Shown here: one piece after another, positions 19,156-28,849 of the stretch
How positions within the stretch are numbered: position 1 is the first letter of the stretch
Layout: each line of letters opens with the position of its first letter
Assembly: GCF_000153465.1 (NCBI RefSeq)
Contig: NZ_CH672387.1
Location: 4,029,838-4,093,837 of the forward strand
Source: Aurantimonas manganoxydans SI85-9A1
GTDB lineage: Bacteria; Pseudomonadota; Alphaproteobacteria; Rhizobiales; Rhizobiaceae
Direction: 5' to 3'
Length of the DNA: 64,000 bases
Made by a program: the position numbers and the translations under genes
Notes under the pieces: generated by a model
The model's database searches: none
What the model saw: the letters and a program-made list of their open reading frames with translations, nothing else
What the model was told of the DNA's origin: nothing

Positions 19156-19546
19156 AACGCAGTATTCCTCGCCTTTCGACCACAAGCATCGTGTGAACTC
19201 TTGGCTGATCCCACCACGATGCGGCCCGTTGCTGGCATTGCCGCAGAATTCGCGCGAATCCCTGCAGCGTCCGTCAGCACGATTCCGGAGCTATCGGATA
19301 TGGCCGGATCGGCAAGTCCGTAAATCTGGGGATTGACTTGTGCCGGCTGCGCACCCGTCGCATCCACCGCAAACGCGCGTCTGACGTGAACGAAAACGTG
19401 ATGCCGGAATGCCTCACGGCCCGGTTCGTGATGGACCGCTTCTGCTGTCGGGTGTACCCTTGCGGCATGAGCGGCGGCGACGGGCCGGCAGGCGCTCAGG
19501 CCCGGCCGCTTCGCTTCATTCGACCACTTCTGAAAGGAGCTGGACG
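19156..19546. other. Divergent intergenic region, EPS operon / DUF2189 gene
   Basis: About 390 bases that must contain the promoters of the polysaccharide operon (leftwards) and of the DUF2189 gene (rightwards). I see no clear sigma-70 boxes or operator. AAAGGAG at 19534-19540 is the ribosome-binding site of the rightward gene. Confidence 0.4.
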
Positions 19547-20350
19547 ATGACGACCGCACCAAGCATCCCGCATTCCGCCGAGACAATCGGCCCGGACATC
19601 CGCCGGATCGGCACTGCCGATCTCGTCGCCTGCCTGAAGGCCGGCATCGCCGATTTCATGGCCCGGCCGACCCATTACGCCTTCCTGTGTCTCGTCTACC
19701 CGCTGATGGGCTTGGCGATCGGCGTCTGGGCGGCGGGTCAGGACATCCTGCCGCTGATCTTCCCGCTGGTCGCCGGGTTCGCCCTCATCGGCCCGGTCGC
19801 GGCGATCCCGCTCTACGAGATCAGCCGGCGGCGCGAGCGCGGGCTCGACGCAAGCTGGTCGGACGCCTTCGAGGTGCTGCGTTCGCCGGCACTGCCCTCG
19901 ATCCTCGGCCTGGCCAGCCTGTTGCTGCTGATCTTCGCGGCCTGGCTCTATGCGGCCCAGGCGATCTACATCTGGCTCTATGGCAGCCTGTTCGTGACGA
20001 CGTCCTACGGCGCGTTCCTCGGCGAGCTGGTCACCACCACACGCGGCTGGACGCTGATCGGCGTCGGCAATCTGGTCGGCCTCGGCTTTGCGCTCGTGAC
20101 GCTGGCCATCACCGTGGTCTCGTTTCCGCTGCTGCTCGACCGGCATGGCGGCGTCGCCGAAGCGATGGCAACCTCCGTGCGGGTGATGCTGCACAATCCC
20201 GGCACAGTGCTTCTGTGGGGCCTGATGGTCGCTGCGCTGGTCTTCGCCGGCTCGCTGCCGCTGCTGATCGGCCTGCCCATCGTGCTGCCGGTGCTGGGCC
20301 ACGCCAGCTGGCACCTCTACCGCCGCGCGGTGGCGCCAGCCGGCGGCTGA
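19547..20350 (+). CDS. DUF2189-family integral membrane protein
   Basis: A 267-residue inner-membrane protein with about six hydrophobic helices. The family hallmarks are ARPTHYAFLCLVYPLMG near residue 45 and LIGPVAAIPLYEISRRRERG near residue 80. The molecular function of DUF2189 proteins is not established. The ATG at 19547 sits 7 bases after AAAGGAG. It stands alone, between the polysaccharide operon and a convergent cyclase gene. Confidence 0.8.
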   Translation: MTTAPSIPHSAETIGPDIRRIGTADLVACLKAGIADFMARPTHYAFLCLVYPLMGLAIGVWAAGQDILPLIFPLVAGFALIGPVAAIPLYEISRRRERGLDASWSDAFEVLRSPALPSILGLASLLLLIFAAWLYAAQAIYIWLYGSLFVTTSYGAFLGELVTTTRGWTLIGVGNLVGLGFALVTLAITVVSFPLLLDRHGGVAEAMATSVRVMLHNPGTVLLWGLMVAALVFAGSLPLLIGLPIVLPVLGHASWHLYRRAVAPAGG

Positions 20351-20365
20351 GCGCAGCGGGCGGCG

Positions 20366-21643
20366 CTACGAAACCGCTGCGACTGCCCTTTCGCTGATGG
20401 CAGTCGCTTCGCATCCCGTGCCGGAGAAGGCGAAGACCTCCATGTCCTCGCCGACGCCGCGCAGCGGGAAGCTGCCGAGGCTTTCCAGGGCCGAACTGCA
20501 GCTCGCCCGCTCGGCGAAGGCCCGCGACAGGAGCACCGGCCGCTGCACCGTCTTGGTCAGGTTTTCCAGACGCGCGGCGGCGTTGACCGCCGGGCCGATG
20601 ACGGTGAAGTCCAAACGGTTGCGCGAGCCGATATTGCCGTACATCACGTCGCCGACATGGATGCCGACGCCATAGCGCAACGGCTCGCGGCCGGCCGCGA
20701 CATGGGCGGCGTTGAGGACATCCATCGCCTGCTGCGCTTCGGCCAGCGCCTTCAGCAGGTCGTCGCAGGCGGTCGGCCGGTCGAGGGGGAAGATCGCCAG
20801 CAGGCCGTCGCCGATGAATTTCAGGATCTCGCCGCCATGGCGCTCGACCGGCTCGCAGATCGCGTCGAAATAGCCGTTCAGAAGCTCGATCACGTCGTCG
20901 CGCGGCCACAGCTCGGAGATCCTGGTGAAGTCGCGAAGGTCGCAGACCATGATCGCGCCGGCGACCGTCGTGCCGCTGCCCCGGGTGATGGCGCCGGCGA
21001 GAATCTGGTCGCTGGCATGGGGGCCGACATAGGTTTCCAGGAGGGTGCGCGCGAGCCGGTTCTTCAGCCGGATCTCGCTGACCAGCGCGAAGGCCGGCAG
21101 GAGGTCGGCAAGGAAGGCGAGATCGGCATCGGAAAAGCCCTCCGGCGCATCGCTGGCAAACGACACCACATGGCGCCGGCCGAAAGTGTGCTCCAGCGGC
21201 CAGGCGACATAGTCGGTCATGCCCTCGGCACGCAATTCACCGAACAGCGAGTATTCGTCGGCGGCCGCCGGCTCGCGGGCGAGGCGCAGGCGCACTTCGC
21301 TGGCGCCGCCATGGACCGCGGCGATGGGGCTTTCGAGATATTCCGCCGTTTCCAGCGCGCCGTGCTGATAGGTCTGGATGTCGGCATCGGGCGTATTGCG
21401 GCGCCACAGGATCCGCGCGCCCAGCCATTGCGGATGGTGGATGCGGAAATGCACCGTGGCGCGGGCCACCGGCAGCCCGCCCGCCCGCAGGCGGTCGCAG
21501 AGCTGCTGGAAGATGTCGTCGATGAACCGCTCGTCCTGGGTCTCGCGCACCAGCCAGTCGAGAAGCCGCGTGCGATGGAGCGGCCAGGTCCCGGTGTCGC
21601 AGGAATCGAACCGGCCTGCAGAGCGAGTGGGCTCCATCGTCAT
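20366..21643 (-). CDS. Class III adenylate/guanylate cyclase with sensory N-terminus
   Basis: A 425-residue cytoplasmic protein. Residues 20-210 form a GAF-like sensor region found in many alphaproteobacterial cyclases. Residues 225-420 are the catalytic domain: MVCDLRDFTRISE (first metal Asp), KFIGDGLLAIFP (second metal Asp), GVGIHVGDVMYGNIGS and DFTVIGPAVNAAARLE. The substrate-specifying position cannot be judged reliably by eye, so cAMP is the default product. The ATG at 21643 has CGAGGA in front; longer frames upstream read as arginine-rich out-of-gene sequence. It is the second cyclase in the window. Confidence 0.88.
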   Translation of the reverse strand: MTMEPTRSAGRFDSCDTGTWPLHRTRLLDWLVRETQDERFIDDIFQQLCDRLRAGGLPVARATVHFRIHHPQWLGARILWRRNTPDADIQTYQHGALETAEYLESPIAAVHGGASEVRLRLAREPAAADEYSLFGELRAEGMTDYVAWPLEHTFGRRHVVSFASDAPEGFSDADLAFLADLLPAFALVSEIRLKNRLARTLLETYVGPHASDQILAGAITRGSGTTVAGAIMVCDLRDFTRISELWPRDDVIELLNGYFDAICEPVERHGGEILKFIGDGLLAIFPLDRPTACDDLLKALAEAQQAMDVLNAAHVAAGREPLRYGVGIHVGDVMYGNIGSRNRLDFTVIGPAVNAAARLENLTKTVQRPVLLSRAFAERASCSSALESLGSFPLRGVGEDMEVFAFSGTGCEATAISERAVAAVS

Positions 21644-21969
21644 GTCCTCGAATGTCTGGCGCTGATACCGTTGGAATGGGGATGCCAGCGCCGCGGCGCA
21701 AGAGCGCCCGGACGCCGCCGCCGGTAGTGTTGCCGGCCGGCACCGGCGGCCTCTGTCGTGGGGCCGCACCACGGTTCGGCGGCTCGAGCCCTGGAATTCT
21801 GGGACATGGATGCGGGACGCGGAGGCATTGCCGCGACCGCCGCCACTGCCGATGATGACGGCGCAGCGTGAGACGTGGATGCGGTGAACGAACCGTCGCC
21901 CGCGCGTCGCACAGATTCTCGGCGTCGCGGCAATCGCGCCGGCGCACCGGAAACCGGGAGTGACAACGC
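21644..21969. other. Divergent intergenic region
   Basis: Some 325 bases between the cyclase gene and the first small secreted protein. There is no gene, repeat or clear promoter motif that I can support. Confidence 0.4.
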
Positions 21970-22434
21970 GTGTCCGAATTTCGTCGCGGGGCCCTCCGCC
22001 TTGCCCTCTGCACCATCGTGATTGCCGGATCCTTCGTCTCCGCGCCGGCCGGCCAGGCCGCTTCAACGATGGCCGCGCCTGTTTCGGCGGACACCCCGGT
22101 CCGCATGGCCGTCAACGGGACGCGGGAGATGGCCGAGCGTCGCTGCGGCTGGCTGGCCAATCCGACACCGGCGAATTTCTGGCTGACGGATGCCGACGGC
22201 ACGTGGACCCTCTCCGAACAGGGCCGCGATCTCGGCAACCGGTTCCACGACATCTCCTGGCCGGAATTCGCCGCCGACCAATGGGTCGAGACGAACGGCT
22301 CCTACGGCTATGGATGTGCCTGTTTCGACGGGGTCGTCGATCACCGCAGCGCCATCGTGGTGCGGATCGACCGGCTGCAGCCGCGACCTCTGAATGCCTG
22401 CCTCGCCGATCCCGCCCTGCCCTCGATCAACTGA
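21970..22434 (+). CDS. Small secreted DUF4087-like protein
   Basis: A 154-residue protein with a signal peptide ending near residue 30 (GQAAS). The body has the RCGWLANPTPANFWLTD segment and a paired-cysteine GYGCACFDG segment, as in DUF4087 proteins, whose function is unknown. The start is GTG at 21970. It is first of five consecutive small exported proteins on the plus strand, all ending in Asn. Confidence 0.7.
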   Translation: MSEFRRGALRLALCTIVIAGSFVSAPAGQAASTMAAPVSADTPVRMAVNGTREMAERRCGWLANPTPANFWLTDADGTWTLSEQGRDLGNRFHDISWPEFAADQWVETNGSYGYGCACFDGVVDHRSAIVVRIDRLQPRPLNACLADPALPSIN

Positions 22435-22513
22435 CAACCGGCACCGGCCGCCTCCAAGTCGGATTTCGGTCCGACGGCGCAACGGCAAGTCCCAGCTGAA
22501 CAGGAGCCTTCCC

Positions 22514-22936
22514 ATGCAGAAGAGAGTGTTCGCAGCGCTGTTCGGCGCCGCCCTTTGCGCGTCGCCGGCACTCGCCGACGAAGCCTGGGTTCTCCCCGGC
22601 GGCAACGAGGTTACCTGGGACGACGATGTCAACGGCGTCTCTGTGCTCAGCTATCCCGTCGGCCGCTCGCGCGAGCGGGTGCGCCTCTATGTTCCGGGCC
22701 TGTCTGCCGCGATCGACGATCGTGGCACCTTCCACGGCTACTGGATCGGTCCCAGCGGCGATTCCGACTGTGCCGCAACCCTGACCGGCCCCGACGGGAC
22801 CCGGTCTGCGGCGTTCGGCCAGGCCATCATCACCTTCGACCAGCCCAGCTTTCCTTCCGGATGGTCTGTGCTGATCGGCCAGTGCTTCGACCCGCCCTCG
22901 GACGAGATGCGGGCGGATGCGATCTACGGCAACTAG
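22514..22936 (+). CDS. Small secreted protein, unrecognised
   Basis: A 140-residue protein with a clear signal peptide (cleavage near SPALADEA, residue 21) and a beta-rich body. It has only two cysteines in the mature part (SDCAATL and GQCFDPP), which could form one disulfide. The C-terminus is IYGN. AGGAG occurs 7 bases before the ATG. No family is recognised. It belongs to the tandem group of exported proteins at 21970-24573. Confidence 0.65.
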   Translation: MQKRVFAALFGAALCASPALADEAWVLPGGNEVTWDDDVNGVSVLSYPVGRSRERVRLYVPGLSAAIDDRGTFHGYWIGPSGDSDCAATLTGPDGTRSAAFGQAIITFDQPSFPSGWSVLIGQCFDPPSDEMRADAIYGN

Positions 22937-23141
22937 ATCGTCGTGCCGCGCAATTGAGGCGCAGTGTTCCGGCACCGGGCTGCAAGGATGGACGTGCAGG
23001 CCAAAGAGCGGGATGGACAGGCATTCCGCAGGCGCAGCTGCCAGCCTAGACCTTCCGAGACCGGATCGTACCGGCTCAAACTGTTCCCGTGCCGCGACGC
23101 GGCATTCGTAGCCAGTCCCCAATCGAACGAGGCGACGATCC

Positions 23142-23513
23142 ATGACGACCATCATCCGCAGCATTCTCGTGGTCGCCGGCCTGGTGCTGGCGTCGCCCGC
23201 GGCCGCGCAAGGCATCGTCGACGAATTCTGCACGACCATCACCGAGAACGACAAGTCGGCCTCCGACGGCTTCCAGTTGACGGATGCGGCCTCGATCCTG
23301 CGTCAGGATCGGGCCAACTTCCACAAGTTCGGGTATCGTGACCGCGGCGACCGGGGTGACCGCACGTTCGGCTCGAGCAGTGCCCGCGCCCAGATCCCGG
23401 CCATGCTCGACAATGGCCAGACCGACCCCAGCGTTCTGCGCGCCATCGTCCGGGGAACCCCGCGCATCTGCGTCGAGGTCTATCCCGGCTATCTCTACGT
23501 CTACGTCAATTGA
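23142..23513 (+). CDS. Small secreted protein, unrecognised
   Basis: A 123-residue protein with a signal peptide (cleavage after SPAAAQ, residue 23). The mature part starts with a short helix region (IVDEFCTTITENDKSASDGF), has a charged RDRGDRGDR stretch in the middle, and ends ICVEVYPGYLYVYVN. It has two cysteines, one near each end. The family is not recognised. It is third in the tandem group. Confidence 0.6.
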   Translation: MTTIIRSILVVAGLVLASPAAAQGIVDEFCTTITENDKSASDGFQLTDAASILRQDRANFHKFGYRDRGDRGDRTFGSSSARAQIPAMLDNGQTDPSVLRAIVRGTPRICVEVYPGYLYVYVN

Positions 23514-23571
23514 CAATCGCGGCTGCGCCGGCGGCTGGCGCCAGATGTCCACTTCAACAGGTATCCAACCG

Positions 23572-24084
23572 ATGAAATCCGTCACGATCTGCGCCGCGGC
23601 CATTCTCGCATCGACCTTCTATGCGAGCGGTCCCGCCTGGGCACAGGCGCTCGATCCGTGGTGCGAGCAGCAGGCCCGGCTGACCTGCGGCGACCGGAAC
23701 GGCGCCCTGAGCATGACGGACTGCAGCAACGAGCCGGATTTCTGGTCCGCTGTTCCGAACGAATGCGTCGGCGATCTGCAGACCATGGTGGAGATGGAAC
23801 GTGAAGCCGGCGGCGTCAGCGGGACAGCATTCGCAGCCGCCGGCACGATGATCGGGTTTTCCTATGGCGGCGTGCTGCGCGAAGGGCCGGGGATGGATTT
23901 CCGCAGGATCGCCTCGCTGCGAGACGGCGACGAGATCGAAATCCTGGAAGACACCGGGATCTGGTTCGACGGCTACAAATGGTTCCGGGTCGCCACGGCG
24001 CGCGGCACCGGTTTCCATTGGGGCGGCATCTTCTGTCACGAAGGCCGCGCCAACGTCGACGGCATTCTGTCGAGCTGCAACTGA
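23572..24084 (+). CDS. Secreted SH3-like domain protein
   Basis: A 170-residue protein with a signal peptide (cleavage after PAWAQ, residue 25). The N-terminal half is cysteine-containing (DPWCEQQARLTCGD, DCSNEPDF, NECVGDL), resembling lysozyme-inhibitor-like secreted proteins. The C-terminal half (residues 95-160) has the bacterial SH3 pattern: LREGPGMDFRRIASLRDGDE, then WFRVATARGTGFHWG. Such domains bind cell-wall or other extracellular ligands. It ends in SSCN. Confidence 0.65.
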   Translation: MKSVTICAAAILASTFYASGPAWAQALDPWCEQQARLTCGDRNGALSMTDCSNEPDFWSAVPNECVGDLQTMVEMEREAGGVSGTAFAAAGTMIGFSYGGVLREGPGMDFRRIASLRDGDEIEILEDTGIWFDGYKWFRVATARGTGFHWGGIFCHEGRANVDGILSSCN

Positions 24085-24150
24085 ACCGCGACATCCGGCG
24101 CGGGCCATTCGGGCCACGCCGCCGATCGATCCCTGCCTGAAGGCCTCCGT

Positions 24151-24573
24151 ATGAACCGTCCCGTCCTGATAGCCGCCTGTCTCGGTTTTGCGCTCCTGGT
24201 CGGCGCCACGTCGATCGTCCTGGCCGACACGCTCGTCGCCACCAGCACCACGGCCATGGCGATCACCGGCGATGTCGAGATGGACGATTTCAGCATGGTC
24301 TTCGCCGACGGGACCCGCCTCGATTTCGATGAGCTGGTGGGCGACAGCTTCGTGGTGGACGGCGAACCCGTCAACGCTTCGGTCTATTCCGTCGCGGCGC
24401 CCATGGATCCGGTGCTGCTCAACGGGAACCGGCTCTGCGGCTCGGGACCGGTGACCTATGTCGCCAGCTGGGGCAGCGACAGCGACGTCGCGGTGGCCGT
24501 CTTCGACACCCAGGACATTCCCGGCAGCGACGCCGACATGTGCGCCCTCTACTATTATACCTACCCCAACTAG
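24151..24573 (+). CDS. Small secreted protein, unrecognised
   Basis: A 140-residue protein with a signal peptide (about 25 residues, ending VLADT). The mature part is acidic and beta-rich, has two cysteines (NRLCGSG and ADMCALY) and ends in a tyrosine-rich YYYTYPN. No family is recognised. It is the last of the five tandem exported proteins that end in Asn. Confidence 0.6.
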   Translation: MNRPVLIAACLGFALLVGATSIVLADTLVATSTTAMAITGDVEMDDFSMVFADGTRLDFDELVGDSFVVDGEPVNASVYSVAAPMDPVLLNGNRLCGSGPVTYVASWGSDSDVAVAVFDTQDIPGSDADMCALYYYTYPN

Positions 24574-24622
24574 GCTTGCCGGTGCCGCCCCTCGCCGCGC
24601 GCAACCCCGCCCGACACAGTTG

Positions 24623-25048
24623 ATGGGGCCGAACAAACCCTCAGCGCGCCGGGCTCTCGCCCGGCCGTTGGCGCTGACGACGCTCGCGCTCTACGGCCTC
24701 TATCTGACCGGCGAGTTCCTGGTTGCCGGCGCCCTGACCATGGCGTCCGACATCGGGTTCAGCGTACTGATGCTGGCCGCCTGCATCGCGCCGGTCGCCG
24801 GCCTTGCCGGGCTGGTCTTGGCGACATCCGGCCGGTTTCGCGGCGTTCTTCTCGGCCTTCTCCTGATCTGCGCGGCCGGTGGCGCCGCACTCGACGCCCA
24901 TGCGCTGCATTTCGCGGCGCCGGACGGCCAGAACGCCATCGTCGTCGCCATGGTGGCCGTCTGGCAGTTCGTCCTCCTGATCCTCGCCGGCGCCGCGGCG
25001 CTGGTCTTTCGGCGCGTCACGCGTCGCCGGTCGGAAGCCGCGCGCTGA
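24623..25048 (+). CDS. Small four-helix membrane protein
   Basis: A 141-residue protein with four predicted membrane helices (about residues 15-35, 45-66, 70-90 and 105-128) and an arginine-rich, probably cytoplasmic C-terminus (RRVTRRRSEAAR). There is no recognisable motif. It follows the secreted proteins by 49 bases and might be co-transcribed with them. Confidence 0.6.
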   Translation: MGPNKPSARRALARPLALTTLALYGLYLTGEFLVAGALTMASDIGFSVLMLAACIAPVAGLAGLVLATSGRFRGVLLGLLLICAAGGAALDAHALHFAAPDGQNAIVVAMVAVWQFVLLILAGAAALVFRRVTRRRSEAAR

Positions 25049-25198
25049 GCGTTCCGGCTACCGGTCCCCGACACCCTCCACGTCCCGATCGGTGCAGACC
25101 GGTCACCCCTTCGGCATTTCGCCTCTGAGCCATTGCGATTGAACGGATTTTCCCCTTAGACACGATGGGGGGACGTTGCATGAGGCGGGGAGTGACCG

Positions 25199-26248
25199 GT
25201 GTCGACGAGTGAGGATGGGCGCGCACGACCCGACGTTCCTGTCATGCGGTTTTCCAGCGACGCCTTCGCCCTGAAAGACCGTTTCGAGGCCTATCGCGAT
25301 CTCTATGCCGGCGGCACCGAGGTCATCCGTCTCGGCGCCGGCTTTGCGGCGCAGTTCGAGGCGCGGCCGCTCGGCGAACTGGTCATCTTCGAGCGCTGGC
25401 TGAACAACGTCGCCCACGAACGGTCGGCGCAGCGGATCCGTCAGGACGGGTTCGAACATTTCGTCATGCAGCTCAACCTGTCCGGCGTGCTGGTCGTCGA
25501 GACAGCCGACGGGGCTACGACCGTCAAGCCCGGCGAGATCATCATCCTCGATACCGGGCGGCCCTACGGCAATCGCTGCGGGAACGCCCATGTCCTGACC
25601 TTCTCGGTGGCGCGATACGTCGTCGAGCGCGCCTATCTGGGTGGCCAGGATCTGCACGGCCGCATCCTGGGCGCCGAGCGCGGCGCGCTCCTGGCGGATT
25701 TCATGGCGTCGCTGACCCGCAATGCCCGCACGCTGCCGGCCGACGCCGTCAACGGCATGGTCGGCATCTTCTCCGAGCTTCTGATGATCACCCTACGCCA
25801 GGACGACGGCACCGCCAGCGCGGAGGCGCGGGGCAAGCTGAAGCTCGCCCAGGAGCTGATCGAGGAGGGGCTGTCGCGGCACGATCTCGACCCGGCCGTG
25901 ATCGCCGCGAAGGCCGGCATTTCCCGCTCGCGACTCTACGAGATGTTCAAGACCCATGGCGGTGTCGCCAGCTACATCCGGCGGCGCCGGGTGCATCGCT
26001 TTCGTGCGCTGCTCAGCCAACGGCGCGACATGCGCAGCATCGCCGAACTCGCCTTCGCCTGCGGTTTTGCCAGCGAGAGCCATGCCAGCCGGACCTTTCG
26101 CGAGGTCTTCGCCATGCCGCCGGGGCAGTTCCGGCGACGCCAGGGTGGCCCGGCCTCGCTACCGACGGCGATGGCGGTGCCGGGACGCGACGGCTTCGCG
26201 CCCTGGGTCAGCTCGCTCAACATGCGGGCGCAAGCCGTCCGTTCATGA
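25199..26248 (+). CDS. AraC-family transcriptional regulator
   Basis: A 349-residue regulator. Residues 30-190 are an AraC_binding_2-type sensor domain (FEHFVMQLNLSGVL, IIILDTGRPYG). Residues 225-325 are the double helix-turn-helix: IAAKAGISRSRLYEMFK then SIAELAFACGFASESHASRTFRE, ending in the usual PGQFRRR. The start is GTG at 25199. Its stop overlaps the MFS start (ATGA), so the two are translationally coupled and it probably controls that transporter in response to its substrate. Confidence 0.88.
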   Translation: MSTSEDGRARPDVPVMRFSSDAFALKDRFEAYRDLYAGGTEVIRLGAGFAAQFEARPLGELVIFERWLNNVAHERSAQRIRQDGFEHFVMQLNLSGVLVVETADGATTVKPGEIIILDTGRPYGNRCGNAHVLTFSVARYVVERAYLGGQDLHGRILGAERGALLADFMASLTRNARTLPADAVNGMVGIFSELLMITLRQDDGTASAEARGKLKLAQELIEEGLSRHDLDPAVIAAKAGISRSRLYEMFKTHGGVASYIRRRRVHRFRALLSQRRDMRSIAELAFACGFASESHASRTFREVFAMPPGQFRRRQGGPASLPTAMAVPGRDGFAPWVSSLNMRAQAVRS

Positions 26249-27564
26249 ACCCTGACATGCGGGCGGGGCCGAACGGGGCGTGGAACCTGGCGCTCGCTCT
26301 GGCCATGGTGCATCTGGTCTCCTCGCTCGACCGGCATCTCCTCAGCCTCGTCCTCAGTCCGATCAAGACAGAGCTCTCACTGAGCGATACCCAGCTCGGA
26401 TTCCTGCACGGCACGGCCTACGTCCTGCTCTATGCCGCCGCGATCGTCCCGCTCGGTTACCTGGTCGACCGGTTCGACCGGCGCCGCATCATCCAGGCCG
26501 GCATCCTCGCCTGGACCGTCGGGACGGCCGCCTGCGCGCTGGCGCAATCCTATCCGCAACTGGTGCTGGCGCGCATGCTGGTCGGCCTCGGCCAGGCGGC
26601 GCTCGTGCCGGCCGCGACCAGCCTTCTCGCCGACAGTTTCGCCGGCCGCGGGATCGGCAAGCCGATCGCCGTCTTCACCTCCGCCGCGACGTTCGGTCGG
26701 GGACTGGCACTCCTGGGCGGCGGCGCGGCGCTCGGCTGGATCGGCCTGTGGGCTCCCGGCAGCCCCTTGGCGAGCCTTGCGCCCTGGCGCACTCTGCTGC
26801 TCCTTTCGCTGATCCTCAACCTCGTCGCCTTCGCCTGGCTTTCGGCGATGGACGAGACGCCGCGCAGCCAGGGCAACGCGCCCCGCCCGCCGGGAATATT
26901 CGCCGCCGCTGCCGGCCGCTGGGGAACTTATCTGGCCTATCTGGGCGCCTCGGCAGCAGCGATCCTGCTGGTCCAGGTCACGGCGGCCTGGGGGCCAACG
27001 CTGCTGGTCAGGGGCTTCGACCTGACCCCGGCCGCAAGCGGTCTGCTGTTCGGCCCGATCGTGGTCGGCTTCGGCCCGGCGGGAAACGTCTTCGGGGGCT
27101 GGGCGATCGACGCGCTGACACGGCAGGGGGTGCGTGCCCCTTCGGCCTGGGCCGCGGTCATCGCCCTGCCCGCGGCGCTGTTCGCCGGCGCGGTCTTCTG
27201 CCTCTCGGCCGACCTCGTTGTCGCGCTCTGCGCGCTGGCGGCGATCACCTTCTGCCTCGGCTTCACGACGCCGGCCGGGCTCGTGGCGATCCAGCGGATG
27301 ACGCCACCGGGCCTGCGCGGCCGGGCCACGGGCCTCTTCGTCCTCATCGTCACAATGGTCTCGCTGGGGCTCGGGCCGCTGACGGTCGGATGGTTCAGCG
27401 ACCATGTCTTTACCGGCCCTGCCGGCCTGCGCCAGGCGATCCTCGCCGTCCTCGCCCTCGGCGCCCTGCTCGGGACGCTCTCGGCGCTTCAGGCCGCCAG
27501 GCTCGAGCGCCTGGCGGGAACGGACCTGCCGGATGATGCCGGCGCGCGGAAACTCCGCGCCTGA
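26245..27564 (+). CDS. MFS transporter (Spinster-like)
   Basis: A 439-residue inner-membrane protein with twelve hydrophobic helices. The signature between helices 2 and 3 is GYLVDRFDRRRIIQAG (GxLaDrxgrr type). The N-terminal SLDRHLLSLVLSPIKTELSLSD resembles MFS proteins of the Spinster/sugar-phosphate-anion type. The substrate is unknown. It is coupled to the AraC regulator and ends convergent with the bat operon. Confidence 0.85.
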   Translation: MNPDMRAGPNGAWNLALALAMVHLVSSLDRHLLSLVLSPIKTELSLSDTQLGFLHGTAYVLLYAAAIVPLGYLVDRFDRRRIIQAGILAWTVGTAACALAQSYPQLVLARMLVGLGQAALVPAATSLLADSFAGRGIGKPIAVFTSAATFGRGLALLGGGAALGWIGLWAPGSPLASLAPWRTLLLLSLILNLVAFAWLSAMDETPRSQGNAPRPPGIFAAAAGRWGTYLAYLGASAAAILLVQVTAAWGPTLLVRGFDLTPAASGLLFGPIVVGFGPAGNVFGGWAIDALTRQGVRAPSAWAAVIALPAALFAGAVFCLSADLVVALCALAAITFCLGFTTPAGLVAIQRMTPPGLRGRATGLFVLIVTMVSLGLGPLTVGWFSDHVFTGPAGLRQAILAVLALGALLGTLSALQAARLERLAGTDLPDDAGARKLRA

Positions 27565-27643
27565 AAGCTCGGCGCGACGCCAGAGGTCCTATGTTCCGCG
27601 TGGTCGCACCGATCCGTCCCCAGCCCTTGCAGCGGAATCCGCG

Positions 27644-28849
27644 TCACCGCCTCCTGCCCGCCTTCCGCCGCGCCAGAACCTGTGCTGCGAACCCCTTGAG
27701 ATCGATGTCCGGGGCCGGCGGGAGGCCGAAGAGGTGGCGGTCGAGCCGGGCGAACGCGGGGCCATGCGCGATGCGTACGCCCTTCGGCAGCGCCATGGCA
27801 GCAGTCCGGGCGGCGCGGGCGTCGTTGCGGGCGGCGGCCCGGCGAAGCGCCAGGGCGTTGCGGTCCGGCAGGAACCGGCGCAGGCGGCGGCCGATCTCGG
27901 CGGGCGAGACCAGGCGCCGGCCCGGCAGCGCCAGGAGCAGCACCGCGAAACAGGCTGAAAGCCCCGCGAGAAGCGGTGCATTGCGGGCGATGAGGCCGGA
28001 CCAGCTGCTGGCCTCGGGCTCCTCGGCGATCGCGGCGAAGGCGATGCGCTGGGATTTCAGCACCGCGTCGCGCATTTCCCGCGTCGTGGTATCGAACCAG
28101 GGAATGTGAAAGGCCTCCAGCCAGCCCGGCTGCGAGGAGACCGGCCGCATGCGCCATTGCCAGACGACAGTGGACACCGGTCCGTTCTCGGTTAGTTCGA
28201 CGCTGCGGCTTTCGGGTGCGATGAAGGAGATCAGCCAGGGCGCGATCATCTTAGGCGGCGGCGGTAGCGAGCCGGGCGGCACCCCTTCGGCGACGATCGT
28301 CACGGTGCGCGTCGCGGTCTCGCCATTGGCCAGCATCGCGGGATCCATGTCCCATTCGTCGCTGTAGCTCAGCGAACGGGCTGGCAGCCACCAGCCGCCC
28401 TCGGTGGCCGGGCGCGGGACGGCGGTGATGGTGACGGGCTCGGAGACGACATTGTGGACAAAGCGCTCGCCATTGTTGGCGACCAGCGTCAGCCGGTGGG
28501 CGAAGGCACCCACGGTCAGGTCGCCGCCGCGTTCGGGGAAGATCGCCAGCCGCCGCTCGAAGACGGTCAGCTGGCGGCCGTCGATGCGTTGGGTCGTCCA
28601 GCTGTCGCGGCCAAGCTGCATCCAGGAGAAATTGCGCAGATCCGGCTGAACCAGCGTCTCCAGCGCGATGGTCACGTCGTAGAGGCCGCGAATGGTGACC
28701 AGCACCATCTCGTCCTCATAGGGGGCCGCCGGCATCGCATCGACCACCACGGCCAGCCGCGCGTCGCGCGCCGACACCTGCGGCGCCGCGCCGGCGGGTC
28801 CAGCCGCGGCGAAGAGGAGCAGCGACAGGGTAAGAAGCCGTCCTACCAT
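27644..28849 (-). CDS. BatD-like membrane protein
   Basis: A 401-residue protein: signal peptide (residues 1-22), a periplasmic region of immunoglobulin-like strands (residues 30-260), one membrane helix (about 292-310) and a cytoplasmic tail. The order and length match BatD, the last protein of MoxR/Bat operons. It overlaps the TPR gene by 7 bases. BatD proteins are thought to work with VWA proteins in envelope complexes; the exact role is unknown. Confidence 0.7.
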   Translation of the reverse strand: MVGRLLTLSLLLFAAAGPAGAAPQVSARDARLAVVVDAMPAAPYEDEMVLVTIRGLYDVTIALETLVQPDLRNFSWMQLGRDSWTTQRIDGRQLTVFERRLAIFPERGGDLTVGAFAHRLTLVANNGERFVHNVVSEPVTITAVPRPATEGGWWLPARSLSYSDEWDMDPAMLANGETATRTVTIVAEGVPPGSLPPPPKMIAPWLISFIAPESRSVELTENGPVSTVVWQWRMRPVSSQPGWLEAFHIPWFDTTTREMRDAVLKSQRIAFAAIAEEPEASSWSGLIARNAPLLAGLSACFAVLLLALPGRRLVSPAEIGRRLRRFLPDRNALALRRAAARNDARAARTAAMALPKGVRIAHGPAFARLDRHLFGLPPAPDIDLKGFAAQVLARRKAGRRR

